DNA of 8,535 bases, from NCBI GenBank assembly GCA_005878325.1, contig VBMR01000144.1:1-8535 (forward strand), read 5' to 3'. This DNA comes from Methanobacteriota archaeon (lineage in GTDB: Archaea > Thermoplasmatota > Thermoplasmata > RBG-16-68-12). The notes beneath the pieces were generated by a model, which searched no databases, was not told the origin of the DNA, and saw nothing but the letters and a program-made list of their open reading frames with translations. This document shows positions 1 to 5,589 of the stretch, in pieces. Position numbers and translations under genes: made by a program. Every line of letters begins with the position of its first letter. The first letter of the stretch is position 1.

Positions 1-700
1 CCGTCCCGTCGATGATGACGTCGTAGTCCCGCAGGATGTCCAGGGCATTCTCCGAAGAAAGTTTCGTGTCGTAAGTCTGGACGTCCACGTTCGGATTGAT
101 CTGGGCGACCCGTTCGCGGGCGACCTCGACCTTCTTCCGCCCGACGTCCTTGGTGCCGTACAAGACCTGCCGATGGAGGTTCGTCTCGTCAATCACGTCG
201 AAGTCAACGATGCCGAGGCGACCGACGCCGGCGGCGCTGAGATACTGCGTCAGAGGCACGCCGAGACCTCCCGCGCCGATCACGAGTGCCGACGATTGCT
301 TCAGTTTGAGCTGGCCGGCCATGCCGACCTCGGGGAGAATCAAGTGGCGCGAGTACCGCTTGATCTCGGCCGAAGAGAGGACGTCCTTCCGTTTGGAGGC
401 GAGGCGGTCCATGAGGGACGAGGAGCCGCCCGCGATGCTGGGGACGATCGAGATTGTATCCCCCGCCTTCAGGGGCGTCCCATCTCGCTCCAGATAGCGG
501 ATGTCCTCCTCGTTCACGTAGACGTTGACGAAATTTCGGAGACGACCGTCCTCCGCGAACAGATGGCGCCGAAGTTGATCGTGGCGCTCGACGAGCGTGT
601 CCAGGGCATCTCCCACGCTCGCTGCCTCGACCTCGATGATGTCCTGATTCCCCGCGTATTGACGGAGGGGGGTCGGAATGACGATCCGAACTGGGGACAC
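1..700 (-). CDS. Fusion of CysO/MoaD-like sulfur carrier and MoeB/ThiF-type adenylyltransferase (3' partial)
   Basis: 233 codons are visible in one open frame. Residues 1-92 form a ubiquitin-fold (beta-grasp) carrier of the CysO type: VRIVIPTPLRQYAG at the start, NFVNVYVNEEDIRYL (56-70), KAGDTISIVPSIAGG (78-92) ending in the diglycine that is normally the free C-terminus. A linker (93-108) follows without a stop. From 109 comes an E1-like domain: AEIKRYSRHLILPEVGMAGQ (111-130), the nucleotide loop GAGGLG (142-147), VDFDVIDETNLHRQ (165-178) and DYDVIIDGT, where the window cuts it. This enzyme class adenylates the carrier's C-terminal Gly for sulfur loading. ATG 412 (residue 97) could start a separate MoeB, but it has no ribosome site and no stop precedes it. 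GTG 700 is chosen by homology; GTG 736 is the alternative. Whether a rhodanese domain follows, as in MoeZ, cannot be seen. Confidence 0.9.
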   Translation of the reverse strand, partial: MSPVRIVIPTPLRQYAGNQDIIEVEAASVGDALDTLVERHDQLRRHLFAEDGRLRNFVNVYVNEEDIRYLERDGTPLKAGDTISIVPSIAGGSSSLMDRLASKRKDVLSSAEIKRYSRHLILPEVGMAGQLKLKQSSALVIGAGGLGVPLTQYLSAAGVGRLGIVDFDVIDETNLHRQVLYGTKDVGRKKVEVARERVAQINPNVDVQTYDTKLSSENALDILRDYDVIIDGT

Positions 701-707
701 GATTTCG

Positions 708-730
708 CCTATTACAGTGTTATACTTAAG
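708..730 (-). promoter_or_regulatory. Candidate TATA-like promoter element before cysO-moeB
   Basis: CTTAAGTATA (730-721) followed by ACACTGTAATA is the most AT-rich short stretch that I noticed between or near gene starts. Its TATA core lies about 24 bases before the GTG at 700. In archaea a TATA box lies about 25 bases before the transcription start, which would give a leaderless cysO-moeB transcript. As a bacterial -10 (TATAAC) it has no recognisable -35 at 17 bases. Part of it overlaps the protease stop codon, so chance is possible. Confidence 0.3.
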
Positions 731-1086
731 GTTCACCCCGCCGTTCCCTCCGGGGCGCACGGCGCTTCTCCCCCTGGAGCCGGCGGCTCGACGCTCGACC
801 CGATTGAACCCGAATTTCCTCCGCTTCGAATCGCTGCGTGGACTCGTCGAAGCGCCATGCCGTCAGCTCTTGGGGTTCGCCCTCTTGGACGCCCTGAATC
901 ACGTACGTGAACCAGCTCGTAGCGTGGGACCGGTCGAATTCGGATGGCTCCGCGGGATGGTTCGGATGACTGTGGTAGATCCCGATCAGGTCGAGGCCTT
1001 TCTCTCGCGCCGTCTGGTCCGCGTGAAGCAGCTCCAATGGATCGACTTTCAATCGTCCCGACCGCAGCCGCAGGAATCTCGATCAA
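726..1086 (-). pseudogene. JAMM/MPN+ metalloprotease, Mec+-like, interrupted by internal deletion and frameshift
   Basis: Mec+-type JAMM proteases cleave the cysteine (or extra residues) from the C-terminus of a ubiquitin-like sulfur carrier. Two pieces of one gene are visible. The first, from TTG 1086, reads MIEIPAAAVGTIE, like the start of this family. The second, in another frame from about 1052, reads KVDPLELLHADQTAREKGLD, then IGIYHSHPNHPAEPSEFD with the complete zinc motif HxH-x7-S-x2-D, and runs to the stop at 726. Between them the family normally has about 40-45 residues with HA..., the catalytic Glu in the P.E.CG.L.G motif and a strand pair; these are missing, and the frames do not match. 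A deletion of about 120-140 bases of length 3n+2 near 1045-1053 explains both. The second piece could start at the TTG at 1052, but would lack the catalytic Glu. Real decay and assembly error cannot be told apart here. Confidence 0.8.
746..751 (-). promoter_or_regulatory. Ribosome binding site for an alternative upstream start of cysO-moeB
   Basis: GGAGGG, 9 bases before an in-frame GTG at 736 that overlaps the protease gene by 11 bases. Using it would add MNLKYNTVIGEI before the carrier domain. Homologues, as I recall them, begin close to the GTG at 700, so the site competes with that start and does not settle it. Confidence 0.4.
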
Positions 1087-2030
1087 GGGGCCTCCTCCCA
1101 ATACCGCTCTCCGAGGTAGCGGTCGCCGCCGTCCGGGAAGATCATCACGATCCGACCGCTCCGGATGCGTTCCGCAAGGCGCAATGCGGCGTCCAACGCG
1201 GCGCCGCTCGAAGTCCCGACGAGAAGACCTTCGTCGCGGGCGAGACGCCGAACCGCGGCTTGGGCGTCCTCCGTTGTGACCGAGAGGATCTCGTCAGCGA
1301 GATCCGAATCCCAGATTCCGGGCACGTCGGACGAGGCAAGGTGTTTGACGCCCTCGATCCCGTGGAAGGGGCCGTCTGGCTGGACGCCGATGAGACGGAC
1401 GTGCGGATTCTGTTTTCGGAGAAACCGTCCGGACCCAACGAAGGTGCCAGTCGTCCCCAGGCAGGCGACCAGGTGGGTGATCGTACCCCGCGTCTGTCGA
1501 ACGATCTCCGGACCCGTGGACTCGAAGTGGGCCTGCCAATTCGCCGGGTTGTTGTATTGGTCCAGGTACCAGTACTTGTCCGGCTCCTTGGCCATCAAGG
1601 ATTTCGCGACTTTCTGCGCGCCGTCCGTCCCATCCGAGGGAGGTGTGAAGACGAGGTCCGCTCCGTAGGCTTCCAGGATGCTCCGACGCTCCGGTGCGAT
1701 ATTGGACGGAACGCAGAGCGTGGTGCGGTATCCCTCGGCCGCGGCGAGCATCGCAATCGCGATGCCCGTGTTCCCCGAGGTGGCATCAAGCAGCATCCGA
1801 TCTCGCGTCAGGCCGGCCCGCTCCGCGGCCCGGAGCATCCACAGGGCGGCCCGGTCCTTCACGCTGCCGCCTGGGTTGAACCATTCCGCCTTCGCGAACA
1901 GTTGGACCCGCGACGGCCGCTGCGGCGCGATGCGCTTCAGCGGGAGGAGGGGCGTGTGACCGATCAGGTCCGCCAGACGCGAGGACCTTGGAGACTGCCT
2001 TTCCGCGCGCATGCGGTCCGGGGGCCTCAT
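1083..2030 (-). CDS. cysM: CysM-like cysteine synthase (PLP, probably sulfur-carrier dependent)
   Basis: A fold-type II PLP enzyme that forms cysteine from an activated serine. The 315-residue product has HTPLLPL (25-31), the PLP lysine Lys58 in NPGGSVKDRA, the substrate loop TSGNTG (84-89), the phosphate-binding loop GTTGT (192-196), GIEGVKHLAS (224-233), GTSSGAAL (272-279) and PDGGDRYL (299-306). Length and the NPAN...GP.. segment (161-174) fit the CysM/O-phosphoserine sulfhydrylase group. The neighbouring Mec+-like protease and CysO-like carrier support a carrier-thiocarboxylate sulfur donor, as in Mycobacterium tuberculosis CysM; the substrate itself is inferred. At the position I align with mycobacterial Arg220 there is Lys229. 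The start ATG at 2030 overlaps the sufU stop (ATGA). An alternative ATG at 2012 would drop six residues. The stop TGA overlaps the TTG of the next gene. Confidence 0.92.
   Translation of the reverse strand: MRPPDRMRAERQSPRSSRLADLIGHTPLLPLKRIAPQRPSRVQLFAKAEWFNPGGSVKDRAALWMLRAAERAGLTRDRMLLDATSGNTGIAIAMLAAAEGYRTTLCVPSNIAPERRSILEAYGADLVFTPPSDGTDGAQKVAKSLMAKEPDKYWYLDQYNNPANWQAHFESTGPEIVRQTRGTITHLVACLGTTGTFVGSGRFLRKQNPHVRLIGVQPDGPFHGIEGVKHLASSDVPGIWDSDLADEILSVTTEDAQAAVRRLARDEGLLVGTSSGAALDAALRLAERIRSGRIVMIFPDGGDRYLGERYWEEAP
1091..1096 (-). promoter_or_regulatory. Ribosome binding site of the JAMM protease gene
   Basis: AGGAGG inside the last codons of cysM, 4 bases before the TTG at 1086. It supports that rare TTG, overlapping the cysM stop as TTGA, as the original start of the protease gene. 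Confidence 0.55.
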
Positions 2031-2419
2031 ACCCCGACATCGGTCTTGTTTCCGAGGGCGAGCTTCAGCACGTTCAACGGGAGCAGCGCGCACTTGAGCC
2101 GCGCGGCGCTCAGGGGAATCCCGAGGGCCTTCAGAATCGCGTCCCGGTCGAGGGCCTCCGCGTCCCGCACGGCCTTGCCCTTGACGATCGTCGTGAGCAT
2201 CGAGGCGCTCGCCTGGCTGATCGCACATCCTCGACCTTCGAACCGCACCTCGGAAATCAGGTGGGAGCCCTCCACCTTCATGCGGAGGGTGACTTCATCG
2301 CCGCACAACGGGTTGGAATCCCGCGCCTGCAGGCTCGCGCCGGGCAAGGGGCCTTTGTTCCGCGGATGCTTGTAGTGGTCGAGGATCTGCTCCTGGTACA
2401 AGTCGCTCGATGCGGACAT
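2027..2419 (-). CDS. SufU/IscU-family protein, copy 2 (short, without SufU insert)
   Basis: A 130-residue protein of the IscU/SufU fold. Zinc or cluster ligands are Cys39 and Asp41 in NPLCGD, Cys65 in GRGCAISQASASM and Cys110 in ARLKCALLPL. The motifs are SufU-like (CAIS, Lys before the last Cys), but Cys65 and Cys110 are only 45 residues apart. That is close to IscU spacing (43 in E. coli, from memory), so the SufU-specific insertion is absent. The sequence between them (VKGKAVRDAEALDRDAILKALGIPLS) reads as a normal helix pair, so this is a distinct subfamily and not a damaged copy 1. It directly follows and overlaps sufS, which makes it the likelier physical partner of this SufS. It also overlaps the next gene by 4 bases (ATGA), linking sulfur relay to cysteine synthesis in one transcript. 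Confidence 0.93.
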   Translation of the reverse strand: MSASSDLYQEQILDHYKHPRNKGPLPGASLQARDSNPLCGDEVTLRMKVEGSHLISEVRFEGRGCAISQASASMLTTIVKGKAVRDAEALDRDAILKALGIPLSAARLKCALLPLNVLKLALGNKTDVGV

Positions 2420-3666
2420 CAGGCGAACACCTCCTGGACCTTACGAATGCCGGCCATCAAGACATCGACGTCGTCCGAGTCGTTGTAGACGTAGAAGGAG
2501 GCTCGCGCGGTCGCGGGTAGGTCGTATCGTTCCATCAGAGGCTGGGCACAGTGATGACCGGAGCGGACGCAGATCCCCTCGACGTCCAAGATCGACGCGA
2601 TGTCGTGCGGGTGCACCCCATCGATCGTGAAGGCGAGGACACCGGCCTTCTGCTTCACGTCCTCGGGACCGTACGTGCGGACGCCCGGGATCCGATGGAT
2701 CTCGTCGAGGGCGTAGCGTGTGACCTCCATCTCGTGCGCTCGGACGGCCTCCATCTTCAGGTCGGTGAGGTAGTCGACCGCGACGCCGAGGCCGATCGCC
2801 CCCGCGATGTTCGGCGTCCCGCCCTCGAACCGGTACGGGATGTCGTTCCAAGACGCGCGGCCGAGGTGGACCTCGCGGATCATCTCGCCCCCGCCCAGGA
2901 GAGGCTCGGTTGCCTCCAGGGCCTCCGTCTCCCCATACAAGACTCCGATGCCGGTGGGGCCGAGCATCTTGTGGCCGCTGAAGGCGAGGAAGTCGGCACC
3001 GAGGGATTGGACGTCAATGGGCAGGTGCGGGGCGGCTTGGGCCGCGTCGACGACGCAGACCGCCCCCGCTTCGTGGGCGCGTTTCGCGATCTCCTTGATG
3101 GGGTTGATCGTGCCCAGGACGTTCGAACACATGGAGACCGTCACGATCTTGGTCCGCTTCGTGATCAGTTCGTCGTACTGTTCCATCCGCAGGTTGCCTT
3201 CATCGTCGATGTCCACATACTTCAGCACCGCACCCTTGTGGTCCCGGACGAAGTGCCAGGGCACATGGTTCGAATGGTGCTCCATCACGGTCCCCACGAT
3301 TTCGTCTCCTGCTTGGATCGGACCCTTCAGTCCGTACCCGTAGGCGACGAGGTTGAGGGCCTCCGTGGTCGACTTCGTGAAGATGACCTGATTCGGGGAA
3401 CGCGCGTGGATGAACGCGGCGACCTTCTCTCGGGCGCCCTCATATTCGCGGGTGGCCTCTTCGCCCAGTTCGTAGATCGCGCGATGGACGTTTGCGTTGT
3501 ACCGCATGTAGAAGTCGGTGGTGGCATCGATCACCTGCCGCGGCTTCTGGGAGGTCGCGGCGCTGTCCAAGTAGACGAGCCGCTTGCCGCGGATCTTCCG
3601 ATGCAAGATCGGGAAGTCGGCCTGGATCTTGGGGACGTTCAGTAGGGTTTTTTCGGCCTTCGACAT
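2419..3666 (-). CDS. sufS: SufS, cysteine desulfurase
   Basis: A class II (SufS/CsdA-type) PLP enzyme that converts cysteine to alanine and holds the sulfur as a persulfide for SufU. The 415-residue product shows YLDSAATSQKP (32-42), NANVHRAIYELGEEAT (58-72), FTKSTTEALN (96-105), the cofactor-stacking His in MEHHSNHVPW (128-137), VVDAAQAAPH (205-214), the PLP lysine Lys233 in SGHKMLGPTGIG, FEGGTPN (280-286) and the persulfide cysteine Cys373 in RSGHHCAQPLM. All expected catalytic residues are present and the length is standard. The ATG at 3666 has no clear ribosome site. The 84 bases before it (3667-3750) hold no gene, no inverted repeat with a T-run and no promoter I can defend. The last base of its TGA is the first base of the next gene's ATG, so sufS and the short sufU are translationally coupled. 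Confidence 0.97.
   Translation of the reverse strand: MSKAEKTLLNVPKIQADFPILHRKIRGKRLVYLDSAATSQKPRQVIDATTDFYMRYNANVHRAIYELGEEATREYEGAREKVAAFIHARSPNQVIFTKSTTEALNLVAYGYGLKGPIQAGDEIVGTVMEHHSNHVPWHFVRDHKGAVLKYVDIDDEGNLRMEQYDELITKRTKIVTVSMCSNVLGTINPIKEIAKRAHEAGAVCVVDAAQAAPHLPIDVQSLGADFLAFSGHKMLGPTGIGVLYGETEALEATEPLLGGGEMIREVHLGRASWNDIPYRFEGGTPNIAGAIGLGVAVDYLTDLKMEAVRAHEMEVTRYALDEIHRIPGVRTYGPEDVKQKAGVLAFTIDGVHPHDIASILDVEGICVRSGHHCAQPLMERYDLPATARASFYVYNDSDDVDVLMAGIRKVQEVFA
2430..2435 (-). promoter_or_regulatory. Ribosome binding site of the short sufU
   Basis: AGGAGG within the last codons of sufS, 10 bases before the ATG at 2419. It is the best match to the consensus in this part of the window and supports separate initiation at the TGATG junction. 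Confidence 0.65.
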
Positions 3667-3750
3667 CCGTTCATCCGTACCATGCCGAGCAGGCTACTTG
3701 AGGCTTCTCGTGCGCATCGCGCTCTGGGTCCGATGGGATGGAATTTCGAC

Positions 3751-5079
3751 TCATCCAACCGCGCCGCCGAGCTCCAGTTCGATCAGTCGATCCACCTCGA
3801 CGGCATACTCGACCGGGATTCGACGCGTCGCGATGCCGGCAAGTCCCAGGACCACCAGACGGACCGCCTCTTCGGCGGAGACCCCGCGCGAGGACATGTA
3901 GAAGAGGATCTCCTCTCCGACCTTCCGCACGGCCCCGGACTGAGAAATGTGCGCGTCCGCTTCGTCGACCTCGATCGCGGGGACCGTCTGAGCACGAGAC
4001 TCCGAATCGAGCATCAGGGAGGACCATTCGATCGTGGAGGCCACCTCCGTCGCCCCCGCCGCGACCCGGACGCCCGATTCGAGGACCGCTCCGCCTCCTC
4101 GGTGGACGACAGCATGGTTCGCAATGCGGGACCGGGTGCGCGGGGCGAGATGGACCATCTCGGCGCCCACGTGGGTCGACTGGCCCGCCCCCGCGAGGGC
4201 GACCCCGACGAAATCGGCCGAGGCCTCCGCCCCGAGGAGATCCGCTCGAGGGACCTTCCATGACCGACGCGATCCGAGGTTGATATCGATCCATTCGACC
4301 GAGGCGCCCGCATGGACGGAGGCGCGCTTCGTCACGAGATTGTCCACCTCTCTCGAGAAATTTTGGAGGGCGATGTATCGAACATGTGCGCCGGGGAGAG
4401 CGACCACCTCGATCGTCGAGACGTGAAGTTGGTCCGGGGTGTAGACGGGAGCGGTGCAGCCCTCGATGTACGTGACATCGGACCCGCGGTCGGCGATGAG
4501 CACGTTCCTCTCGAACGGCTCGACGCCAGTGTAGTCAGCGCGGATCTCGGCTTGCAAAGGCACCGGAACCGCCACGCCGGGGGGAACGTACAGGAAGGAG
4601 CCGTCCGACCACAAGGCCGCGTTCAGGGCGGCGAGCGGATTCGCATCTGCCGCGACGACCGAGGCGAAATGGGAACGAACCAACTCGGGATCGGCATTGA
4701 GGACCGAAGGCAATCCCCCGAATCGGACGCCGAGGTGACGAAGGTCCTCCCGAAGGGCCCGGTAGGCTTCCTCGGAGGCGTCGAGGGAGGCGAGTCCCGG
4801 TGACAGGGCCGCGTTCCCGTGGGACTCGCCCGGCACACCGGTCGGCGGCTCGACAGCGGAGACCATCCTGGCATAGTCGACGCTCCGCAGGAAGGACGCC
4901 CACGAGGGCACGCCCTGGGCACGAAGGGAATCCAGGCCTCGGAGTCGCAACTGGAGCATCCATTGCGGCTCGGATCGCTCCGCCGACAGATGCCGCACGA
5001 TGTCCTCCCCAGGGCCGGCCATCGAGACCGGTCCGGTCGTCCCCATCGACACGGAGCGCGGGGCCTCCGGGGCCGTCAT
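3751..5079 (-). CDS. Third SufB/SufD-family protein, divergent SufB-like scaffold
   Basis: A 442-residue member of the SufBD family, closer to SufB than SufD. SufB-like landmarks are EPQWMLQLRLRGL (38-49), LNAALWSDGSFLYVPPGVAVPVPL (152-175), YIEGCTAPVYTPDQLH (204-219), VDNLVTKR (245-252), VGEEILFYMSSRGV (387-400) and IPVEYAVEVDRLIELEL (421-437). Cys208, in GCTAP, is the only cysteine in the protein and matches the core SufB cysteine. By my alignment the other functional positions are changed: Trp for the SufB Cys405 position (IEWSSLMLDS), Gln-Ser for the SufB His433-Glu434 pair, and Gln at the SufD His360 position. The segment [18 protein letters not shown] of classical SufB is also replaced. 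It may act as an alternative partner of SufC or as a regulatory or storage scaffold; which one is unknown. The start ATG at 5079 is 2 bases after the sufU1 stop. An 84-base gap separates it from sufS. Confidence 0.9.
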   Translation of the reverse strand: MTAPEAPRSVSMGTTGPVSMAGPGEDIVRHLSAERSEPQWMLQLRLRGLDSLRAQGVPSWASFLRSVDYARMVSAVEPPTGVPGESHGNAALSPGLASLDASEEAYRALREDLRHLGVRFGGLPSVLNADPELVRSHFASVVAADANPLAALNAALWSDGSFLYVPPGVAVPVPLQAEIRADYTGVEPFERNVLIADRGSDVTYIEGCTAPVYTPDQLHVSTIEVVALPGAHVRYIALQNFSREVDNLVTKRASVHAGASVEWIDINLGSRRSWKVPRADLLGAEASADFVGVALAGAGQSTHVGAEMVHLAPRTRSRIANHAVVHRGGGAVLESGVRVAAGATEVASTIEWSSLMLDSESRAQTVPAIEVDEADAHISQSGAVRKVGEEILFYMSSRGVSAEEAVRLVVLGLAGIATRRIPVEYAVEVDRLIELELGGAVG

Positions 5080-5081
5080 CG

Positions 5082-5537
5082 TCACTCCAGAGAAACGATT
5101 TCCTTCTTCGATTCGAGGGCGGCCTCGAGGGTATGCCAGGCAAGGCTCGCACACTTCACTCGGACGGGGAATTCGGACACGCCCGAGAGGACCGCGAGTT
5201 TCCCCAGTCCAGCGGTGTTCACAGGGTCCCCGGGCTTTCCCGTGACCATCCGGTGGAAGAGCTGGAACAGCTGGTGGGCCTGGACCCGCGACTTCCCCTT
5301 CACCGCGTCCGTCATGAGGGACGCGGACGCCTTCGAGATCGCGCAGCCCTGGCCGACGAAGGCGATATCGGCAATCGTGTCGTCTCGGAGGCGCACGTAT
5401 ACCGTGACCCGGTCGCCGCACAGAGGGTTATGCCCGACGGCGGACGCGTCGGCCTCCGCAATCTCGTGGAAGTTACGAGGCTTCTTGCTATGATCGAGGA
5501 TCGTCTCTTGATACAGCTCGCGCAAGTCGGCCATCAT
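5082..5537 (-). CDS. sufU: SufU-type sulfur-relay/scaffold protein, copy 1 (with SufU insert)
   Basis: SufU is a zinc protein of the IscU fold that accepts persulfide sulfur from the desulfurase SufS and passes it on to SufBCD. This 151-residue copy has the three cysteines and aspartate that bind zinc: NPLCGD (Cys40, Asp42), GQGCAISKASAS (Cys65) and VRVKCASL (Cys129). Cys65 and Cys129 are 64 residues apart, so it carries the roughly 19-residue insertion that marks true SufU against IscU. The residue before the last Cys is Lys, as in SufU, not the His of IscU. ATG codons at 5537 and 5534 are both possible. A weak GGGGG lies 4 bases before the first, so the first is used here. Its stop is 2 bases before the next gene, a SufB-like scaffold, and sufS is not adjacent. 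The window holds a second, shorter copy at 2027-2419. Confidence 0.93.
   Translation of the reverse strand: MMADLRELYQETILDHSKKPRNFHEIAEADASAVGHNPLCGDRVTVYVRLRDDTIADIAFVGQGCAISKASASLMTDAVKGKSRVQAHQLFQLFHRMVTGKPGDPVNTAGLGKLAVLSGVSEFPVRVKCASLAWHTLEAALESKKEIVSLE
5085..5088 (-). promoter_or_regulatory. Ribosome binding site setting the start of the third SufB/SufD-like gene
   Basis: GGAG lies inside the last codons of sufU1 and 5 bases before the ATG at 5079. The reading frame is open upstream to 5421 inside sufU1, so this site decides the start. Confidence 0.6.
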
Positions 5538-5589
5538 CGCACCCCCGGAGCGCTGGAGGGGCCTCGATGGGATCCATTCCGGCGGTCCC

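Noticed and set aside
1045..1055. Programmed +1 frameshift in the JAMM gene.
   Set aside because: A frameshift alone would join the two pieces but would not supply the missing 40 or so residues with the catalytic Glu; there is no slippery sequence.
726..1085. Read-through of the cysM TGA to make a CysM-JAMM fusion, as the frame stays open to 726.
   Set aside because: The TGA follows a typical CysM end (ERYWEEAP). The read-through product would lack the JAMM N-terminus, and a good TTG start with AGGAGG overlaps the stop. The shared frame is explained by the deletion in the protease gene.
678..2375. Long open frame of 565 codons on the plus strand across cysM, sufU2 and the JAMM region.
   Set aside because: It runs antisense to genes with clear family motifs, is rich in Arg and Pro without any recognisable domain, and has no ribosome site. 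It is a by-product of high GC content.
3667..3750. Promoter or terminator in the 84-base gap before sufS.
   Set aside because: No TATA-like or -35/-10 pair, no stem with a T-run, and no operator-like inverted repeat could be seen.
5080..5421. N-terminal extension of the SufB-like gene, open to 5421.
   Set aside because: It would overlap sufU1 over 340 bases; its translation is Pro/Arg/Gly-rich with no family match, and the ATG at 5079 has GGAG at 5 bases.
5541..5562. Possible hairpin (CCCC...GGGG) between sufD and sufU1 as a terminator or attenuator.
   Set aside because: The stem is only about four base pairs with an 11-base loop, and no T-run follows.
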